Source: Microbacterium sp. TPD7012
Lineage (GTDB): Bacteria > Actinomycetota > Actinomycetes > Actinomycetales > Microbacteriaceae
Reading direction: 5' to 3'
DNA length: 64,000 nt
Assembly (NCBI RefSeq): GCF_003075395.1
Contig: NZ_QDFV01000003.1
Span: 496,685-560,684 of the forward strand
The position numbers and the translations under genes were made by a program. Shown piece by piece: positions 1 to 8,836 of the stretch. Below the pieces are notes generated by a model that did not search any database, had not been told where the DNA came from, and worked only from the letters and a program-made list of their open reading frames with translations. Positions within the stretch are counted from its first letter, which is position 1; each line of letters starts with the position of its first letter.

Positions 1-1
1 C

Positions 2-346
2 GCCGCGGCCTTCAACGCCGGCGCGATGGAGCTGGGCGCGACGGTGTGCACGGCGCGATCCCCGCGCTGCGAGGTCTGTCCTCTCGCCGGCACCTGCGCC
101 TGGCTCGCCGCGGGACGGCCCGACACCGGCGACACCCGCCGACGCCAGGCGGCGTACGAGGGTTCGGACCGGCAGGCACGTGGCGCGGTCCTGCGGCTGC
201 TGCGCGATGCCGCGCCCGCTCCGGTGCCGCTGCACACGGTCCTGCACGACTGGCCGGATGCGCGACAGCGCGATCGGGCGATCGACTCCCTGATCGCCGA
301 CGGGCTCGCGGAGGCGGACGGAGAATCGATCTCCCTGCCGCGCTGA
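2..346 (+). CDS. mutY: A/G-specific adenine glycosylase MutY, C-terminal part (cut by window edge)
   Basis: This is the last 114 codons of the base-excision-repair enzyme that removes adenine mispaired with 8-oxoguanine. The frame is open from the window edge, so the catalytic helix-hairpin-helix region lies outside. The visible part begins with AAFNAGAMELGATVC and contains the four cysteines of the [4Fe-4S] loop spaced C-x6-C-x2-C-x5-C (residues 15, 22, 25 and 31 of the fragment). Only about 83 residues follow the cluster, fewer than the NUDIX-like 8-oxoG domain of E. coli MutY, as in many short actinobacterial versions. The gene ends 17 bp before the convergent LuxR-type gene. The family call is firm. 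Confidence 0.9.
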   Translation, partial: AAAFNAGAMELGATVCTARSPRCEVCPLAGTCAWLAAGRPDTGDTRRRQAAYEGSDRQARGAVLRLLRDAAPAPVPLHTVLHDWPDARQRDRAIDSLIADGLAEADGESISLPR

Positions 347-362
347 CAGACCGCCTCGCGGC

Positions 363-2435
363 TCAGACGTGCCGATTGGTGCGGTGCGCGAGCGCCGTGA
401 GCTCCACCCGCCGACGCACGTCGAGCTTGGCGAAGACGCGCCCCAGGTGCACCTCGACCGTCCGGACGGAGACGCTCAGGGCCGCGGCGATGTCCTTGTT
501 CCCCGCGCCGCCCACAGCGAGCATCGCCACCTCCACCTCGCGTGCGGTCAGCAGCTGCGACCAGACGTGTCGGCACGACGACAGAGGGTCCGTGGGGACA
601 TCCGCCTCGGCCCCGTGCGGCTCCAGGCGATCGAGCCGATCCCTGACGGCCCGCGCCCAGGCGGCCGCCCCGGCGAGTTCGAAGAGATGCCGGGCGATCC
701 GCAGATGACCTCGCGCGGCGACGACGTCATCGCGGATGGCGCACTGGACGCCGAGCATGGTCTCGACGCGCGCTCTCGCGAAGGGCGAACGCAGGGTCCG
801 GGCGGCGGCGTGCACCTCGTCGCGCTCGGACCGCCAGCGCGCGTCGGTCGTGGTCGCGATCCTGATCCGGAGTTCGTGCGCGAGGAAGACCTCCGGCGGC
901 GCGACGATGCTCGGAGCATCCGAACCGGTCTCCGCGGTCGCGGCGACCTCGTCGAGACCGGGCACCGAGAGGGTCGTCTGCGGTGCCCCCAGGTCGAGCC
1001 AGAGCCGCATCGACGCGGCGGCATCGTCGAACGCACCGGCGAGGAACGACGCGATCGCCCTGTCGACCAGGACGTCGATCCTCGTCGCCGGCGGGAGCGC
1101 GGCCGTGAGGCAACGGGAGACCGGACCGATCTCGCCGCGCACCGCGAGATCCAATCGGCGTGCGAGCACGACCCCCAGGCCGGCGAACGGCATCGCGATC
1201 GGGAGCTCACGCGCGGCGAGCAGGATCCGTTCGCGAGCACGACCGATGTCGCCGCGCCACACGAGCAGCAGCACCTCGACGACCGACCGATAGGCCCGGA
1301 CCACCGGGCTGAACTCGAAGCCGGCCACGAGGGAGTCCGGTTGCTCATCCATGATCGCGTCCGCTGCCAGGGTCCGCAGTCCGAGGTCGACATCCCCGTC
1401 GACGGCCGCGCGCAACGCGCTGAGCATCCGTCCGCTGAGCGGCCCGGTTCCGGTGATCTCGTCGAGGTCGCGGTCTCCGACGAGAAGCCAGCTCAGGGCG
1501 ATCACCGGATCGCGGAGCTCACGCTCAGCGCCGACGCGTGCCGCGCCGACACGCAGAGCATCCAGCCATCGGCGCATTCCCGGGCGATCGCCGCGCTCCG
1601 CGCAGAGCACGGCGGCGAGGGCGGCTGCACGGGTCCACGAATACCAATCGCCGGTGTCGTCCGTGCGGGGGCGGAGGGAGCTCGGGTCCACGTCCGGCAC
1701 CGCACCCTGAAGATGCGTGCGGGCGGTGATCAATCCCGCGAGCCCCTGCAGCCGGTGGCGCTCGGTGCCGTCGGGGAACAGGCTCCCCAGCCACTCCGCG
1801 GCTTCCACCGTGAACCCCGCGCCCACTGAGGCCGCGCCCGCGACGAGCCGCGCCTCATCCCGGTCGGCGCCCTCCGCATGCTTCGTCGCCTCCCGCGCGA
1901 GGAGCAGAGCACGCTCCGGATGGCCGGCTTCCGACAGCTCCCGGGCGATCCGGGTGAGTTCGGCGGCGGCGCGCGGGTCCTGCTCGAGCGAGGCCCGCGC
2001 CCGGTGCCAGTCCGCACTCACCGCATCACCCCGATTCCGGAAGACCCGGCTGAGCCGATCGTGCACGGCGCCGACGACGGCGGCGTCCGTCCTCGCCTGG
2101 ACCCAGATCGCCAGACGCGTGTCCGTGAACCGCACTCTCCCTGCCCGGACGATCAGGTGCCGAGCGACCGGAGCCGCCGAGATCTCGAGCGCGGACCGAC
2201 CGTCGAACGTCAACAGCGGATCGAGTCGGTCGTCGAGCGTGACGGAGAGCGCGAGGAGGAGGTCGCGATCTCGCGCCGGGAGGAGGAGGTCGTGAAAGCG
2301 GGCGGCGATCGCCGGGACGACCGGAAGCGGCGTCGGCAGCGGGCGCAGCCCCGCCCGCTGCGCCGGCAGCAGGCGCTCCACGACCTCACGGATGGCCGGC
2401 ACGTCGCCCTGCAGCTCGACGGCCAGTCGAGACAC
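363..2435 (-). CDS. LuxR-family transcriptional regulator (large, TPR-like middle, no visible P-loop)
   Basis: The 690-residue product ends in a clear LuxR/GerE helix-turn-helix (LTAREVEVAMLAVGG, then SVRTVEVHLGRVFAKL, about residues 625-680). The long middle is an alpha-helical, TPR-like region rich in Ala, Arg and Leu, as in the LAL (large ATP-binding LuxR) family. The first residues (about 10-45, AELLPAQ/PLPTPLPV-like) resemble the segment that normally follows the ATPase core, yet no Walker A or B is present. The frame stays open upstream to a stop at 2616-2618 with no ATG, GTG or TTG, so the GTG at 2435 is the only conventional start. The ligand and target genes are unknown. Confidence 0.75.
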   Translation of the reverse strand: MSRLAVELQGDVPAIREVVERLLPAQRAGLRPLPTPLPVVPAIAARFHDLLLPARDRDLLLALSVTLDDRLDPLLTFDGRSALEISAAPVARHLIVRAGRVRFTDTRLAIWVQARTDAAVVGAVHDRLSRVFRNRGDAVSADWHRARASLEQDPRAAAELTRIARELSEAGHPERALLLAREATKHAEGADRDEARLVAGAASVGAGFTVEAAEWLGSLFPDGTERHRLQGLAGLITARTHLQGAVPDVDPSSLRPRTDDTGDWYSWTRAAALAAVLCAERGDRPGMRRWLDALRVGAARVGAERELRDPVIALSWLLVGDRDLDEITGTGPLSGRMLSALRAAVDGDVDLGLRTLAADAIMDEQPDSLVAGFEFSPVVRAYRSVVEVLLLVWRGDIGRARERILLAARELPIAMPFAGLGVVLARRLDLAVRGEIGPVSRCLTAALPPATRIDVLVDRAIASFLAGAFDDAAASMRLWLDLGAPQTTLSVPGLDEVAATAETGSDAPSIVAPPEVFLAHELRIRIATTTDARWRSERDEVHAAARTLRSPFARARVETMLGVQCAIRDDVVAARGHLRIARHLFELAGAAAWARAVRDRLDRLEPHGAEADVPTDPLSSCRHVWSQLLTAREVEVAMLAVGGAGNKDIAAALSVSVRTVEVHLGRVFAKLDVRRRVELTALAHRTNRHV

Positions 2436-2675
2436 GACGTGGGGCGCGCATCCCCACCCGCGGGAGAGCAGATCGTCGAGAAGCGCCTCGATGACCTCCG
2501 GCGTGGCCGGGAGGCCCCTCTGCGCGTTCGAACCCTCGATGCCGATCCCCCTCAGCTCGGCGGGATGCGATCCCGCAGAGGCGAGGCTAGCAACGGGGAG
2601 TCTCCGGCGGAGCGTCTCACCGACGTTGTATATCGGTCGACGTTCCTGCCGGAGCAGACCTGCAGCCGGACGAGG

Positions 2676-3101
2676 TCAGTCCTGCTCGTCCTCGGTGCGA
2701 TAGGGGTCGGCGTCGCCGGCGTGCGATGCCGAGGAGGCGAGCTTCGCGACCTCTGCATCGCGCTCCTGCGCCTCACGCAGGAGAGCGCCGATGTGGTCGG
2801 CGTTCTCCGGGAGCGCATCGGGGATGAACTCGAGCGTCGGCACGAGCCGCGTACTGAGCTGTCGTCCGACCTCGCTGCGCAGCATGCCCGTGGCCGAGGT
2901 GAGCGCTGCACCGCTGGCGATGCGCTCCTCCTCCGTGCCCAGCACCGTGTAGAACACGGAGGCATGCTGGAGGTCGCCGCTGACGCGGACGTCGGTGAGG
3001 GTGACGAAGCCGAGGCGCGGGTCGCGCAGCCCCTTCTCCAGCCGCTCGGCGAGGATCACGCGGATCCGGTCCGCCAGACGAGCCTGTCGTTCACCAGCCA
3101 T
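2676..3101 (-). CDS. rbfA: 30S ribosome-binding factor A
   Basis: The 141-residue RbfA helps mature the 30S subunit, binding near helix 1 of 16S rRNA. The KH-like family sequence is clear: RLADRIRVILAERLEKGL at the start, DPRLGFVTLTDVRVSGDL, then HASVFYTVLGTEEE. The tail after about residue 120 is acidic and variable. The ATG at 3101 has a strong Shine-Dalgarno (AGGAG, about 6 nt upstream). It is the last gene of the nusA-ylxR-infB-rbfA operon. It is separated from infB by a large inverted repeat, and truB, often next in other genomes, does not follow. Confidence 0.95.
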   Translation of the reverse strand: MAGERQARLADRIRVILAERLEKGLRDPRLGFVTLTDVRVSGDLQHASVFYTVLGTEEERIASGAALTSATGMLRSEVGRQLSTRLVPTLEFIPDALPENADHIGALLREAQERDAEVAKLASSASHAGDADPYRTEDEQD

Positions 3102-3120
3102 TGTTCTCTCCTAAGACCTG

Positions 3121-3204
3121 GCGGTCGTTGAGCGAGCGAAGCGAGACGAAACGCCCTGTAGAAGACGTCTCGTCTCGTCGCTTCGCTCCTCGCTCAACGA
3201 CCGC
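3121..3204. repeat. Imperfect long inverted repeat (REP-like palindrome) between infB and rbfA
   Basis: The left arm, 3121-3153, starts GCGGTCGTTGAGCGA. The right arm, 3166-3204, is its reverse complement apart from two 3-base insertions and one substitution. The 12-nt loop is CCCTGTAGAAGA or close to it. The internal motif GAGCGAAGCGA is short-period and self-similar. As RNA it would form a very stable hairpin in the infB-rbfA message. No other copy was noticed in the window. Confidence 0.85.
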
Positions 3205-3214
3205 GGTGGTTTGA

Positions 3215-5953
3215 TCAGCCGCGAGGCTTCTCGACGAGCTCGGTCGTCTCGATCTCGTCACCGATCTGGATGTCGTTGAACTTGCCGAGACCGATACCGG
3301 CCTCGTAGTCCGTGCGAACCTCGGTGACGTCGTCCTTGAAGCGGCGCAGCGACTCGATGGCGAGGCCATCGGCCACCACGACACCGTCGCGGATGACACG
3401 TGCCTTGGCGTTTCGCGTGATCGTTCCCGACCGCACGATGACACCGGCGATGTTGCCGAACTTCGACGAGCGGAAGACCTCGCGGATCTCGGCGACGCCC
3501 GACTGGACCTCTTCGAACTCCGGCTTGAGCATGCCCTTGAGCGAGCTCTCGATCTCATCGATGGCGTTGTAGATCACCGAGTAGAACCGGATGTCGACGC
3601 CCTCGCGCTGAGCGCGCTCACGCGCCTTCGTGTCGGGACGCACGTTGAAGCCCACGATGATCGCGTTGTCGATCGTCGCGAGGTTCACGTCGGACTCGGT
3701 GATCGCACCGACTCCGCGGTGGATGATGCGCAGCTGCACCGAGTCGTCGACCTCGATCTTGAGGAGCGACTCCTCGAGCGCCTCGACAGCACCCGACACG
3801 TCGCCCTTGATGATGAGGTTGAGCGACTCGACCTTGCCCTCTTCGAGTGCACGGGTGAAGTCCTCGAGCGAGATGCGCTTGCGGGCCTTGGCCAGCTGAG
3901 CGTTGCGCTCGACCGCTTCACGCTTCTCAGCGATCTGACGGGCCATGCGGTCCTCGTCTGTGACGATGAACACGTCGCCGGCGCGCGGCACGGAGTTCAG
4001 ACCCTGCACCTGCACGGGACGCGACGGGTAGGCCTCGAGGACCTGCTCGCCGTTCTCGTCGGCCATCGCACGCACGCGTCCGTAGGCCGTACCCGCGACG
4101 ATCGCGTCGCCGACCCGGAGCGTTCCGGACTGGATGAGCACCGTGGCGACCGAACCGCGACCCTTGTCGAGCTTCGCCTCGATGGCGACACCGCGAGCGG
4201 CCTTGTTCGGGTTGGCCGTCAGGTCGAGACCGGCGTCGGCGGTGAGCAGCACCGCATCCAGGAGGTCCTGGATGCCGGTGTTGGCTCGCGCCGAGACGTC
4301 GACGAACATGACGTCGCCACCGAACTCCTCCGCGACCAGACCGTACTCGGTGAGCTGCTGGCGCACCTTGGACGGGTTGGCGTCGGGCTTGTCGACCTTG
4401 TTCACGGCGACCACGATCGGCACGTTCGCCGCCTGGGCGTGGTTCAGGGCCTCCACCGTCTGCGGCATGATGCCGTCGTCGGCCGCGACCACGAGGATCG
4501 CGAGGTCCGTGACCTGCGCACCACGGGCACGCATGGCGGTGAACGCCTCGTGACCGGGGGTGTCGATGAACGTGATGGCACGTTCGATGCCCTCGTGCTC
4601 CGTCCACACCTGGTAGGCACCGATGTGCTGGGTGATGCCTCCGGCCTCACCCTCGATGACGTTGGTCTGGCGGATCGCGTCGAGAAGGCGCGTCTTACCG
4701 TGGTCGACGTGACCCATGACGGTGACGACCGGCGGACGGATCTCGAGGTCGTCCTCGCTCTCCTCCTCCAGCTCCTGCTCGAGGTTGAGACCGAAGCCCT
4801 CGAGGAGCTCCTTGTCCTCGTCCTCGGGCGAGACCATCTGGATCTTGTAGCCGAGCTCGGCGCCCAGGACCTCGAAGGTCGCCTCGTCCAGCGACTCGGT
4901 GGCCGTGGCCATCTCGCCGAGGTTGAAGAGGATGGTGACGAGGGTTCCCGGCTGCACGGTGTAGCCGGTCAGCGTCTCGATCTTGTCGGCGAAGTCCGCG
5001 ATGGATGCGCCGCGACGCATGCGGATGATCTCCCCGTTGCCACGGGTGACGTTGACGCCACCGACGACCGGGGCGCTCCGCATCTCGAATTCCTGCCGCT
5101 TCGCCCGCCGCGACTTGCGCTGCTTGCTCTTGCCGCCGCCCTTGCCGAAGGCACCGGCGGTACCACCACCGGGACCGCGGCCACGGCCGCCGCCACCACC
5201 GGGACGACCGGCGAAACCGCCACCGGGACGTGCACCGGGGCCGCCTGCACCACCGGGTCCACCCGCGCCGCCGGGACGACCGGGGCCGCCGGGACGCTGC
5301 TGGAACGGTGCGCCGCCGGGACGACCGCCACCACCGGGGCGACCTGCGCCACCGGGACGCGGGGAACCGGGACGCGGGGCGCCCGGACGCGGAGCGCCGG
5401 GGCGAGGCGCCTGCGGGCGCGGGATGTTTCCGGGCGTCGGGCTCGGGCGCTGGCCCATGCCCTGCGCGGAAGCGAAGGGGTTGTTGCCCGGACGGGGACC
5501 CGCCGGACGCTGGCCCATCCCCTGCGAAGAGGAGAACGGGTTGTTGCCGGGGCGCGGGGCACCGGGCTTCGGGGCGCCGCCGTCATCGGACTTCGCCGGT
5601 GCCGGCTCGGCTGCCGGAGCGGGGGTCTCCGCGGCGGGAGCAGGTGCTTCCGGAGCGGGGGCCGCCGGAGCGGGAGTCTCGGGGGCGGGCTTCGGGCCGG
5701 GCTTGGGGCCCGGGGTCGGAGCCTGCTTGGCGGCGGGCTTCGCTGCGGGCTTGGCCGCAGGCGCGGCATCCGCACCGGCCTTGAGCGAGCCGTCGGCCTC
5801 GATCGCCGCACGCAGCTTGCGCGCCACCGGCGGTTCGATGGTCGAGGACGGGCTCTTCACGAACTCGCCGAGTTCCTTGAGCTTTGCAAGAGCGACCTTG
5901 CTGTCGACGCCGAGTTCGGCGGCGATCTCATGTACGCGTGGTTTACCAGCCAC
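3215..5953 (-). CDS. infB: Translation initiation factor IF-2
   Basis: The 912-residue GTPase delivers initiator fMet-tRNA to the 30S subunit and promotes subunit joining. An IF2_N helical domain is at residues 1-50. Residues about 60-285 are a Pro/Ala then Gly/Arg/Pro-rich low-complexity linker containing two copies of a PRPGNNPF...QGMGQRP element, ending in a basic patch. The G domain has GHVDHGKT (414-421), [13 protein letters not shown] and a SAR motif, followed by domains II, III and C2. The GTG start at 5953 has AGGAG 4 nt upstream. It sits between ylxR and rbfA. Its length is usual for actinobacteria. Confidence 0.98.
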   Translation of the reverse strand: MAGKPRVHEIAAELGVDSKVALAKLKELGEFVKSPSSTIEPPVARKLRAAIEADGSLKAGADAAPAAKPAAKPAAKQAPTPGPKPGPKPAPETPAPAAPAPEAPAPAAETPAPAAEPAPAKSDDGGAPKPGAPRPGNNPFSSSQGMGQRPAGPRPGNNPFASAQGMGQRPSPTPGNIPRPQAPRPGAPRPGAPRPGSPRPGGAGRPGGGGRPGGAPFQQRPGGPGRPGGAGGPGGAGGPGARPGGGFAGRPGGGGGRGRGPGGGTAGAFGKGGGKSKQRKSRRAKRQEFEMRSAPVVGGVNVTRGNGEIIRMRRGASIADFADKIETLTGYTVQPGTLVTILFNLGEMATATESLDEATFEVLGAELGYKIQMVSPEDEDKELLEGFGLNLEQELEEESEDDLEIRPPVVTVMGHVDHGKTRLLDAIRQTNVIEGEAGGITQHIGAYQVWTEHEGIERAITFIDTPGHEAFTAMRARGAQVTDLAILVVAADDGIMPQTVEALNHAQAANVPIVVAVNKVDKPDANPSKVRQQLTEYGLVAEEFGGDVMFVDVSARANTGIQDLLDAVLLTADAGLDLTANPNKAARGVAIEAKLDKGRGSVATVLIQSGTLRVGDAIVAGTAYGRVRAMADENGEQVLEAYPSRPVQVQGLNSVPRAGDVFIVTDEDRMARQIAEKREAVERNAQLAKARKRISLEDFTRALEEGKVESLNLIIKGDVSGAVEALEESLLKIEVDDSVQLRIIHRGVGAITESDVNLATIDNAIIVGFNVRPDTKARERAQREGVDIRFYSVIYNAIDEIESSLKGMLKPEFEEVQSGVAEIREVFRSSKFGNIAGVIVRSGTITRNAKARVIRDGVVVADGLAIESLRRFKDDVTEVRTDYEAGIGLGKFNDIQIGDEIETTELVEKPRG

Positions 5954-6047
5954 AATTCTCCTGTCTGAGTCGGTCCACCCAGACAGGGCAGACCACTAGT
6001 CGCGGACGGGTCTCATTTCGAGCCGTTCACTTTGTTTCCATAGCTGT

Positions 6048-6302
6048 TCAGCCTTTGTTTCTTGGTGGGTGCTGTTCGAAGGTCCGCGTGTCCAGCTGAG
6101 TGGACACGCGCAGTGCTCGTCCGAATGCGCGACGCCGCAGAGCGGCATCCATGCATTCCTGTGTCGGATGCAGCCACGCGCCTCTCCCCGGCAGAACGGC
6201 ACGCTCGTCGATGACGAGCACGTTGTTCTGGGACACCACTCTGAGAAGAGAGGAGCGGGGAGCACGCGTGCGACAGCCGACGCACGTTCGTACGGGTTCC
6301 AT
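6048..6302 (-). CDS. ylxR: YlxR/RnpM family RNA-binding protein (DUF448)
   Basis: The 84-residue basic protein has the YlxR signature: MEPVRTCVGCRTRAPRSSLLRV at the start, then PGRGAWLHPTQECMDAALRRRAF. Family members bind RNA and have been described as modulators of RNase P. The position between nusA and infB is the conserved one. The ATG at 6302 is preceded by AGGTG. The C-terminal end (about the last 20 residues) is variable. A gap of about 95 bp separates it from infB. Confidence 0.92.
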   Translation of the reverse strand: MEPVRTCVGCRTRAPRSSLLRVVSQNNVLVIDERAVLPGRGAWLHPTQECMDAALRRRAFGRALRVSTQLDTRTFEQHPPRNKG

Positions 6303-6361
6303 CTTACACCTGCGTTCCCTCGCCCCTCTCCCCGCGTGGTGCGAGTCGGGACGAGATCCGG

Positions 6362-7348
6362 TCAGTCGTCGAGGACGCTGTCGGGCTGGATGTCGATCTT
6401 GGCTCCGGTGAGCTTGGCGGCCAGGCGGGCGTTCTGCCCCTCCTTGCCGATCGCGAGCGACAGCTGGTAGTCGGGCACCAGGGCGCGCACGGCCTTGGTG
6501 CCGGCGTCGAGCACGAAGGCGCTCGTCACCTTGGCAGGCGACAGGGCGTGCGCCACGAAGGTCGCCAGGTCCGGGTCGTGATCGACGATGTCGATCTTCT
6601 CCCCCGCGAGCTCCTCGGTCACCGCGCGGACGCGGCGCCCCATCTCGCCGATGCAGGCACCCTTCGCGTTGATCGACGGATCGTTGGCCTTCACCGCGAT
6701 CTTGGTCCGGTGCCCGGCCTCGCGGGCGAGCGAGACGATCTCCACGAGACCGGCCGCGATCTCGGGCACCTCCAGCGCGAAGAGCTTGCGCACGAGGCCG
6801 GGGTGGGTGCGCGACACCGTGATCTGCGGACCCTTCAGCCCCTTCGCGACGCTGGTCACGTACACGCGCAGGCGGGATCCGTGGGTGTACTCCTCGCCCG
6901 GAACCTGCTCCTCGGGGGGCAGGATGGCCTCGACGGAGCCGAGATCGACGTGGATCATCCGCGGGTTCGGTCCCTGCTGGATGACGCCGGCGACGATGTC
7001 GCCTTCCTTGTCCTTGAAGTCGCCCAGCACGACGTCGTCCGCGATGTCGCGGAGGCGCTGGCTGATGACCTGCTTGGCGGCGAACGCGGCGATGCGGCCG
7101 AAGTCGTCGGGCGTCGCGTCCTCCTCGCCGATGATGGCGCCCTCTTCGTCCTTGACGACCTGCAGCACGGCGACGTGGCCGGACTTGCGGTCGAGCTCGA
7201 CGCGGACGCCCTCGGGCGTGGCACCGTCAGCGGCGACGTGCTTGGAGTACGCGGTCAGGATCGCCTGCTCGATGATCGAGACGAGCTCCTCGAAGGGGAT
7301 CGCCTTCTCCTTCTCGATGCCTCGCAGCAGACTCAGTTCGATGTCCAT
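6362..7348 (-). CDS. nusA: Transcription termination/antitermination factor NusA
   Basis: The 328-residue NusA binds RNA polymerase and nascent RNA and affects pausing, termination and antitermination. The order is N-terminal polymerase-binding domain (MDIELSLLRGIEKEKAIPFEE), S1 domain (about 135-205), then two KH domains (GACIGEMGRRV; SLAIGKEGQNARLAAKLTG). It lacks the acidic AR repeats of E. coli NusA, as is usual in actinobacteria. The ATG at 7348 is chosen because AGGGAGG lies 5 nt upstream; an in-frame extension to 7480 has no coding character. It is the first gene of the operon; rimP, its usual upstream partner, is absent. Confidence 0.96.
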   Translation of the reverse strand: MDIELSLLRGIEKEKAIPFEELVSIIEQAILTAYSKHVAADGATPEGVRVELDRKSGHVAVLQVVKDEEGAIIGEEDATPDDFGRIAAFAAKQVISQRLRDIADDVVLGDFKDKEGDIVAGVIQQGPNPRMIHVDLGSVEAILPPEEQVPGEEYTHGSRLRVYVTSVAKGLKGPQITVSRTHPGLVRKLFALEVPEIAAGLVEIVSLAREAGHRTKIAVKANDPSINAKGACIGEMGRRVRAVTEELAGEKIDIVDHDPDLATFVAHALSPAKVTSAFVLDAGTKAVRALVPDYQLSLAIGKEGQNARLAAKLTGAKIDIQPDSVLDD

Positions 7349-7404
7349 GACGGCCTCCCTATTCAGCTCTCGTCGCGCCTGATCGCACGCGCGACATCCG
7401 TACC

Positions 7405-7414
7405 ACGATACCCT
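7405..7414. promoter_or_regulatory. Candidate overlapping divergent -10 boxes for nusA and the amine oxidase gene
   Basis: On the minus strand TATCGT (7410-7405) could be the -10 of the nusA operon, with about 50 nt of leader. On the plus strand TACCCT (7409-7414) could serve the amine oxidase gene. The two overlap by 2 bp. No convincing -35 is visible for either, so this is weak. Confidence 0.3.
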
Positions 7415-7480
7415 GTGCCCACCGCCTGTTGCCACGGCGGCAGCCGCGCCGCCGCGGCGAAGACGCCGCAGGAGGACCAC

Positions 7481-8836
7481 GTGAACTCGTTCGACACCAT
7501 CGTGATCGGCGCCGGGATGTCGGGCGTCACGGCTGCGCGGATGCTGACGGACGCCGGCCAGCGCGTCGTGGTGCTCGAGGGGCGCGACCGCATCGGCGGA
7601 CGGATGAACTCGGACCGGCAGGCCGGGTTCCCCGTCGAACTCGGGGCGTCATGGATCCACGGGATCGACGGCTCGGCGCTCTGGCGACTCGCTCAGGCCC
7701 TCGATGTGCCGACGCTGGAGTACACGGTGGGCAGCTTCCAGGTCGGCGGGCGCCCGATCGAGAACTTCGACGGCGACGGCAGACCGATGGATGCCGATGC
7801 CACCGCACGATGGATCGCGGATGTCGACGAGGCGGACCGTCTCCTCGTCGAGGAGATCGCGGCGTCCTCGCCCGGCGACACGTATCTGGACGTCACCGAG
7901 CGCGCACTCGACCGCTCCGGGCTCGCACCCGAGCGCATCGACGAGATCCGCGAGTTCTTCCGCCACCGCGTCGAGGAGCAGTGCGGCGCGTGGATCGGCG
8001 ACCTCGACGCTCATGGCCTCGACGAGGACGCGATCGACGGCGAGGAGGTGATCTTCCCGCGCGGCTACGACGAGCTGCCGCACCGCATCGCCGCGGGACT
8101 CGACATCCGCCTCGACCACGTCGTCACGCACGTCGCGCGGTCGGCGGCCGGAGTCGTCGTCCGCACCAGCGATGCCGAGTTCACCGCTGATCGCGCGGTC
8201 GTGACCGTGCCGCTCGGGGTGCTCAAGAGCGGCTCCCTCGTCTTCGAGCCCGCGCTTCCCGATGCCGTCGCCGGCCCCATCGACCGGCTGGGCATGGGCG
8301 TCTTCAACAAGATCTTCCTCCAGTTCCCCGAGCGGTTCTGGAACGAGGAGAGCTACGTCATCCGCGCGCTCGGCGAAGCCGGTGAGCACTGGCACTCCTG
8401 GTACGACGTCTCGGCGGTGAGCGGCATCCCGACCCTGCTCACGTTCGCCGCGGGGCCGTTCGGTCGGCACATGCAGGAGCTCCCGGACGACGAGGTCGTG
8501 GCCGACGTGGTCCGTGCGCTGCGGGTCCTCTACGGCGATGCGGTCGGAGAGCCCGTGGCGCACTGGATCACGCACTGGGGTGAGGACCGCTTCTCCGTCG
8601 GCTCATACTCCCACCTCGCCCTCGGCTCCTCGCATCACGATCACGACGAGCTCGCCGGTCCCGTGGACGACGTGCTGCACTTCGCCGGCGAGGCGACCTG
8701 GGGCGCTGAGCCCGCGACCGTCGGAGCGGCGTACTACTCGGGGCAGCGGGCTGCGGAGCGCATCCTCGGCCGGTCGGTGGATCTCGACGCCTTCGCCGCG
8801 GGCATCACTGCGCGCGAGCAGACGGAAGATCGTTGA
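7481..8836 (+). CDS. FAD-dependent amine oxidase (flavin monoamine oxidase family)
   Basis: The 451-residue flavoenzyme probably oxidises an amine to the aldehyde with release of H2O2. The dinucleotide-binding fold is at the extreme N-terminus (IVIGAGMSGVTAARML, then VVVLEGRDRIGGRMNS). The substrate domain has GASWIHG, and the C-terminal FAD contact FAGEATWGAEPATVGAAYYSG is the family's hallmark ending. The GTG at 7481 is chosen for GGAGG 5 nt upstream and because the Rossmann strand begins at once; the open frame further upstream is antisense to nusA. The substrate (polyamine, aromatic amine or other) cannot be told. The 3' end overlaps the convergent LOG gene by 32 bp. Confidence 0.88.
   Translation: MNSFDTIVIGAGMSGVTAARMLTDAGQRVVVLEGRDRIGGRMNSDRQAGFPVELGASWIHGIDGSALWRLAQALDVPTLEYTVGSFQVGGRPIENFDGDGRPMDADATARWIADVDEADRLLVEEIAASSPGDTYLDVTERALDRSGLAPERIDEIREFFRHRVEEQCGAWIGDLDAHGLDEDAIDGEEVIFPRGYDELPHRIAAGLDIRLDHVVTHVARSAAGVVVRTSDAEFTADRAVVTVPLGVLKSGSLVFEPALPDAVAGPIDRLGMGVFNKIFLQFPERFWNEESYVIRALGEAGEHWHSWYDVSAVSGIPTLLTFAAGPFGRHMQELPDDEVVADVVRALRVLYGDAVGEPVAHWITHWGEDRFSVGSYSHLALGSSHHDHDELAGPVDDVLHFAGEATWGAEPATVGAAYYSGQRAAERILGRSVDLDAFAAGITAREQTEDR

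Noticed and set aside
3719-5968. 749-codon open frame on the plus strand
   Set aside because: It is antisense to infB, arises from high-GC codon bias, and has low-complexity Gly/Thr/Ala repeats mirroring the IF-2 linker; no homology is recognisable.
6548-7480. Plus-strand open frame upstream of and in frame with the amine oxidase
   Set aside because: It is antisense to nusA. The Rossmann strand starts right after GTG 7481, which has a good ribosome site.
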